DNA from: an uncultured Candidatus Melainabacteria bacterium
Lineage (GTDB): Bacteria > Cyanobacteriota > Vampirovibrionia > Gastranaerophilales > Gastranaerophilaceae
NCBI GenBank assembly: GCA_934747325.1
Contig: CAKVGW010000066.1
Location: forward strand, 1 to 8,518
DNA: 8,518 bases
Direction of reading: 5' to 3'
The position numbers and the translations under genes are program-made. Of the stretch, positions 5,829 through 8,518 are shown piece by piece. The notes under the pieces were generated by a model. That model was not told the origin of the DNA. It saw only the letters and a program-made list of their open reading frames with translations, and ran no database searches. Positions within the stretch are counted from its first letter, which is position 1. Each line of letters begins with the position of its first letter.

Positions 5829-7067
5829 TTAAATTTTAAATTTGCAAATATCCCTACGAAAAGATTTTCCCTTAAACTCAATGTCTTCGGCTTCCAAATA
5901 CATTTTATCAACTGCTTTGGACGCAGTTACACCGGATGTCGTTAGTATAATGTTAGCACCGTATTCGGCTTCAAATTCTAAATATTTATTCTTATTAACA
6001 CTTGGATAGAATGTAATTTTTGTTTCTTCGTCCAAATTATCTAATCCTAAAATTGCATTTTCGGCATTTACTTTATTTTTGCAAGTTAAGACTAAAGATG
6101 AAGCATATTTATTATATAAATTTATACCTTCAATTTCATCACTAAAAGAACCAACAACACAAGATTTAAACAATTCGTATAAATCTTCATCTAAAACTTC
6201 CAAAACTGCAGTTGCATCACAATCCTGCATAAATGATTGCCAACCTAAAACAAAAATTCTTCCATCCTCAGTCAAAATACCATTTACACCGAGAATGCCT
6301 AAATATGGATTACCTTCAATTTCACAATAATCAAGCGTTGGATAGATTACATTATCCATCAAATAATATTCTTGCTCAAGTGTAAGTTTATAATTTGGAG
6401 AACATGCACCCATTCCGCTTGTAAGCTGTCCGCCATCGCCTTCTAAATAGTGCTTGTAAGTAATTGAAGAACCGATTGGTAAAGCTTTATAACCATCCGT
6501 TATTGTATAAAAAGAAAATGGCGTACCGTAGATATAGTCTTCAATAATCACACGCTTATTTTTTTCGATAAATAAAGAATCAATGAAAGATTTAGCGGTT
6601 TGAGTATTTGTAAAAACAGTTGCACTATTCGAATCATCAGTTTTAATTACAAACGGATTTTTTAAATTTTTGATATAATCCATTGCCATGTTTTGTTTTT
6701 CGAAAATCCCGAATTTTGGCGTCGGAATACGCAATTTATATAAAATTTTCTTCGCCAAAGCTTTATCGAACATAAGTTTGCACGCATTTTTTACCGGTGC
6801 AAATATTGCCTGATTGTTTTGATTGAATAACTCTACAATGTCAGATTTTAAAGCTTTTATAGAAACCGGTATTGTTAAATCAATATCATTTTCCATTACA
6901 AATTCAAGAATTTCTGCAGACGCGTCTTCTCTAATATCAAGACAAGTTGCAAATTCTTTTATTGCATCACTAGTAGGGGTAACAAATATATCGTGTTTTT
7001 CTGATAACTTTTCTGCTAAAGCATACTCTTTAGCGCCGTTTCCTATGATTAAAATTTTTCTTTTCAT
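5829..7067 (-). CDS. PurD-like (GAR synthetase family) ATP-grasp protein with eroded active-site motifs
   Basis: The 412-residue product aligns over its whole length with phosphoribosylamine-glycine ligase (PurD), the purine enzyme joining glycine to phosphoribosylamine with ATP. The N-domain opens with IGNGAKEYALAEKL (8-21), against the usual GxGxREHALA. The ATP-grasp part keeps the VIIEDYIYG strand (173-181) and SGMGACSP (217-224, usually GGMGAxSP). The C-domain ends with FKGKSFRRDI (398-407), as in the family. Key positions are altered, however. The P-loop-like KADGLAAGKG becomes KTDDSNSATV (142-151), and the metal-binding EFN becomes G275-W-Q277. I infer an altered or non-catalytic paralogue; glycine ligation is doubtful. 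The ATG at 7067 is chosen over an in-frame ATG at 7112 because homology starts there and the promoter lies between the two. No Shine-Dalgarno sequence precedes it. No pur gene is adjacent. Confidence 0.8.
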   Translation of the reverse strand: MKRKILIIGNGAKEYALAEKLSEKHDIFVTPTSDAIKEFATCLDIREDASAEILEFVMENDIDLTIPVSIKALKSDIVELFNQNNQAIFAPVKNACKLMFDKALAKKILYKLRIPTPKFGIFEKQNMAMDYIKNLKNPFVIKTDDSNSATVFTNTQTAKSFIDSLFIEKNKRVIIEDYIYGTPFSFYTITDGYKALPIGSSITYKHYLEGDGGQLTSGMGACSPNYKLTLEQEYYLMDNVIYPTLDYCEIEGNPYLGILGVNGILTEDGRIFVLGWQSFMQDCDATAVLEVLDEDLYELFKSCVVGSFSDEIEGINLYNKYASSLVLTCKNKVNAENAILGLDNLDEETKITFYPSVNKNKYLEFEAEYGANIILTTSGVTASKAVDKMYLEAEDIEFKGKSFRRDICKFKI

Positions 7068-7074
7068 GGTCAAA

Positions 7075-7103
7075 ATTATAGCATAGAGTGAAGAAATTTT
7101 AAA
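7075..7103 (-). promoter_or_regulatory. Extended -10 promoter of the PurD-like gene, probably leaderless
   Basis: On the minus strand TGCTATAAT (7083-7075) is a perfect extended -10 element. TTTAAA (7103-7098) gives a 17-base spacing as a weak -35. Only seven bases separate the -10 box from the ATG at 7067, so transcription should begin at or within a base or two of the start codon. The lack of a ribosome site agrees with a leaderless mRNA. Confidence 0.6.
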
Positions 7104-7148
7104 GAATTCCAAAGTACGTATTAATATTATTAAACTTGACTCTTTATC

Positions 7149-7177
7149 TTGTTATCATTAAAAAAATAGTGTATAAT
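7149..7177 (+). promoter_or_regulatory. Putative promoter of the TPR-fliW-csrA operon
   Basis: TTGTTA (7149-7154; 4/6) and a perfect TATAAT (7172-7177) are separated by 17 bases. Predicted start is near 7184, giving a 5' UTR of about 67 bases. An overlapping alternative is TTGACT (7136-7141; 5/6) with TAAAAA (7159-7164), also 17 bases apart. It is divergent from the PurD-like promoter, with the two start points roughly 115 bases apart. Confidence 0.5.
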
Positions 7178-7223
7178 TCAATTACATGGTGTATACCAAG
7201 TTTAATTAAGAAAGTGTATACTT
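7169..7223 (+). repeat. Three iterated GTGTATA boxes in the operon leader, candidate operators
   Basis: GTGTATA occurs at 7169-7175, 7189-7195 and 7214-7220. The first overlaps the -10 box; the other two lie in the predicted 5' UTR, and each contains a palindromic GTATAC core (7191-7196 and 7216-7221). Spacings are 20 and 25 bases. TGTATACTT at 7215-7223 is identical to 5739-5747 beside the RHH inverted repeat. Placement suggests repressor sites, but AT-rich bias could produce part of this. Confidence 0.35.
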
Positions 7224-7250
7224 AAAATAATTAGAATAAGAAGGGTTATT

Positions 7251-7997
7251 ATGAAAAAGTATATTTTAGTTTTTATGGCAGCTATAATTTGCGCATCAAC
7301 AATGAACTATGCTTGTGCAAAAACGACAACATCAAATTCAACATTAGCTAACGCTATCAGATTATATAAAGCAGGTAACTATTCTCAAAGCTACATTGCT
7401 TTCAATAATATTGTAAAAAGAGATCCGTCAAATGCAGTTGCTTATTATTATTTAGCTATGACATCCGCTCAAATTGGCAAACAAGATGAAGCAATTGCTA
7501 ATTATAAAAAAGTTATAAGTCTTTCTCCGAATGGACAGCTTGGACGTTATGCAACAAAAGGCAAGACTTGTTTAGAAACACCTGATAAATGTCATGAGGA
7601 GTCTGCAGAATCTGCGGATGATAGATTTATTCAAAGTCGTTTTGGTTCAGGTTTTTCTGAAAAAGCAAGAAGTGACTATGAAAAACAAAAAATCGAAAAT
7701 TTGATGAGAGAAATGAACAGAGGTAACGATGTTACACCTCAAAAATTTAGAGATTACAAAGATTTCTCAAGTGAAGTTCCTACTAACGATGAAATTGTTG
7801 CAGCTCTAAGAGTTTTACAAAGAGCAGGATTAAGTGATATTTTGAATAACAATGTTAATGAAATGTCATTACTTACAGGCAATAACGAAAATAACAACAA
7901 TACAATGTTAAATATGCTTATGGGAAGCGGTAATTCTTCTCTAAGCCCTCAAGTGATACAATCATTATTGACAAATCAAATGTCAGTAGGTTTTTAA
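7251..7997 (+). CDS. Exported TPR-repeat protein of unknown function
   Basis: The 248-residue protein has a clear Sec signal peptide: KK, a hydrophobic core YILVFMAAIICA, and an ACA cleavage motif with probable cut after A23. The mature part contains two tetratricopeptide repeats at about residues 31-64 (LYKAGNYSQSYIAFNNIVKRDP) and 65-98 (AYYYLAMTSAQIGKQDEAI). These are scaffolds for protein binding. C107 and C114 lie close enough for a disulfide outside the cytoplasm. A charged, probably helical section follows (120-170), then an Asn-rich low-complexity stretch (199-217) and a polar C-terminus; there is no membrane anchor. The ATG at 7251 has AAGG at 7241-7244. It leads an operon with fliW 12 bases downstream and csrA after that. 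The context suggests a link to motility or cell-surface control, but no specific function can be named. Confidence 0.85.
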   Translation: MKKYILVFMAAIICASTMNYACAKTTTSNSTLANAIRLYKAGNYSQSYIAFNNIVKRDPSNAVAYYYLAMTSAQIGKQDEAIANYKKVISLSPNGQLGRYATKGKTCLETPDKCHEESAESADDRFIQSRFGSGFSEKARSDYEKQKIENLMREMNRGNDVTPQKFRDYKDFSSEVPTNDEIVAALRVLQRAGLSDILNNNVNEMSLLTGNNENNNNTMLNMLMGSGNSSLSPQVIQSLLTNQMSVGF

Positions 7998-8009
7998 GAA
8001 AGTTAAAGA

Positions 8010-8441
8010 ATGAAATTAAACACAGCTAGATTTGGTGAAATAGAAATTGAAGAAAATCGTATATTTAATTTTGTAATGCCTGTCATTGGATTTGATATGC
8101 TACATAAATTTATTATACTGGATCCAAACAAAGATACTTTGTTCAAATGGCTTCAATCAGTTGAAGATCCTGCGTTGGCGTTTCCGATTATTTCGGTATC
8201 AGCCCTAAATTTGGACTACACAATAGATTTACCTGACAACATAGTTGAAATTTTAGATATAAAGAATGTGGAAAGCTTGCTTGTTATGAATATAACATCA
8301 ATCCCGCAAGATAATCCTAAAGGTACAACTATCAATTTGTTAGCGCCATTGATTTTTAACTTAGATAATCAAAGTGCTGCACAAGTTGTACTATCAGGCT
8401 CAGGTTATGATATCAGTTACCCTATGTTTAAAGAAAATTAA
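8010..8441 (+). CDS. fliW: Flagellar assembly factor and CsrA antagonist FliW
   Basis: FliW is a small cytosolic protein that binds flagellin and, when free of it, binds CsrA and blocks it from repressing target mRNAs. In this way it couples flagellin level to translation. At 143 residues it is of usual family length. Recognisable family segments are FGEIEIEENRIFNF (8-21), IGFDML (26-31), the signature KWLQSVEDPALAFPI (46-60), the MNITSIPQDNPKGTTINLLAPLIFN stretch (93-117) and the C-terminal YPMF. The ATG at 8010 lies 12 bases after the TPR stop and has a weak purine-rich site (AAGAAAG, 7996-8002), so translation may be partly coupled. csrA starts 18 bases after its stop, the classical fliW-csrA arrangement. 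No flagellin or other flagellar gene is seen inside the window. Confidence 0.93.
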   Translation: MKLNTARFGEIEIEENRIFNFVMPVIGFDMLHKFIILDPNKDTLFKWLQSVEDPALAFPIISVSALNLDYTIDLPDNIVEILDIKNVESLLVMNITSIPQDNPKGTTINLLAPLIFNLDNQSAAQVVLSGSGYDISYPMFKEN

Positions 8442-8459
8442 GAATTTTTAAGGAATAAA

Positions 8460-8518
8460 ATGCTCGTTATTACTAGAAAAAATGGTCAAAAAATAATGAT
8501 AAACGACAATATTGAAAT
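8460..8518 (+). CDS. csrA: Carbon storage regulator CsrA, 5' part (cut by window end)
   Basis: Only 19 codons are present, but MLVITRKNGQKIMINDNIE matches the highly conserved CsrA N-terminus (MLxLTRKxGExIxIGDxIE), including R6, part of the RNA-binding surface. CsrA is a dimeric RNA-binding protein that recognises GGA motifs in hairpin loops and usually blocks translation. The ATG at 8460 has an AAGGA ribosome site (8450-8454) five bases away. That site reads AAGGA within TTAAGGAAT, fitting the core A-N-GGA CsrA motif, so autoregulation is possible. It follows fliW by 18 bases, and its protein product is the direct partner of FliW. The rest of the gene (about 40 more codons expected for the family) is outside the window. 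Confidence 0.9.
   Translation, partial: MLVITRKNGQKIMINDNIE

Noticed and set aside
6079..7086. Plus-strand ORFs at 6079-6330 and 6823-7086
   Set aside because: Both are antisense to the PurD-like gene, which has full-length family similarity.
7068..7112. In-frame ATG at 7112 as start of the PurD-like protein
   Set aside because: The extra 15 residues have no family counterpart, and the segment contains the extended -10 promoter for the ATG at 7067.

Overview
The window is AT-rich bacterial chromosome (about two thirds A+T by eye) with ordinary codon use: TGG for Trp, and TAA, TAG and TGA all used as stops. The best guess for the source is a low-GC gut bacterium of the Melainabacteria/Vampirovibrionia (Gastranaerophilales) type. 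This rests on a GpmI-type phosphoglycerate mutase, a large SNF2 ATPase with the associated domain common in cyanobacteria-related genomes, and a fliW-csrA pair. A Clostridia-like source cannot be excluded. No rRNA, tRNA, CRISPR array or transposase gene is visible.

Layout: (1) 1-235 is non-coding. It holds a GC-rich islet ending in a terminator-like hairpin plus T-run (possible small RNA), then the gpmI promoter and ribosome site. (2) 236-1774 is gpmI, complete with all catalytic residues. (3) 1775-2324 is a repeat-rich spacer carrying three different dispersed-repeat-like elements around a small two-helix membrane protein ORF. (4) 2325-5330 is a 1001-residue SNF2-family ATPase. (5) 5331-5523 lies between convergent genes and holds a terminator that works best for the minus strand. 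(6) 5712-5524 (minus) is a 62-residue ribbon-helix-helix protein with an inverted repeat in its promoter region. (7) 7067-5829 (minus) is a full-length PurD-like ATP-grasp protein whose nucleotide and metal-binding motifs have eroded. Its promoter sits directly against the start codon, so its mRNA is probably leaderless. (8) 7068-7250 is a divergent control region. (9) 7251-8518 is a plus-strand operon: an exported TPR protein, fliW, and the first 19 codons of csrA.

How the genes relate: gpmI and the SNF2 gene look like independent units. The right end is a coherent post-transcriptional control module. FliW is the protein antagonist of the RNA-binding regulator CsrA, and here it is co-transcribed with csrA behind an exported TPR protein. 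The RHH protein may repress its own promoter. A 9-base sequence in its inverted repeat recurs in the TPR-fliW-csrA leader, which hints at a shared regulator. The most unusual items are the degenerate PurD paralogue with its leaderless promoter, the iterated GTGTATA boxes in front of the TPR-fliW-csrA operon, and a cluster of GGA motifs in the RHH 3' UTR that could interact with CsrA.
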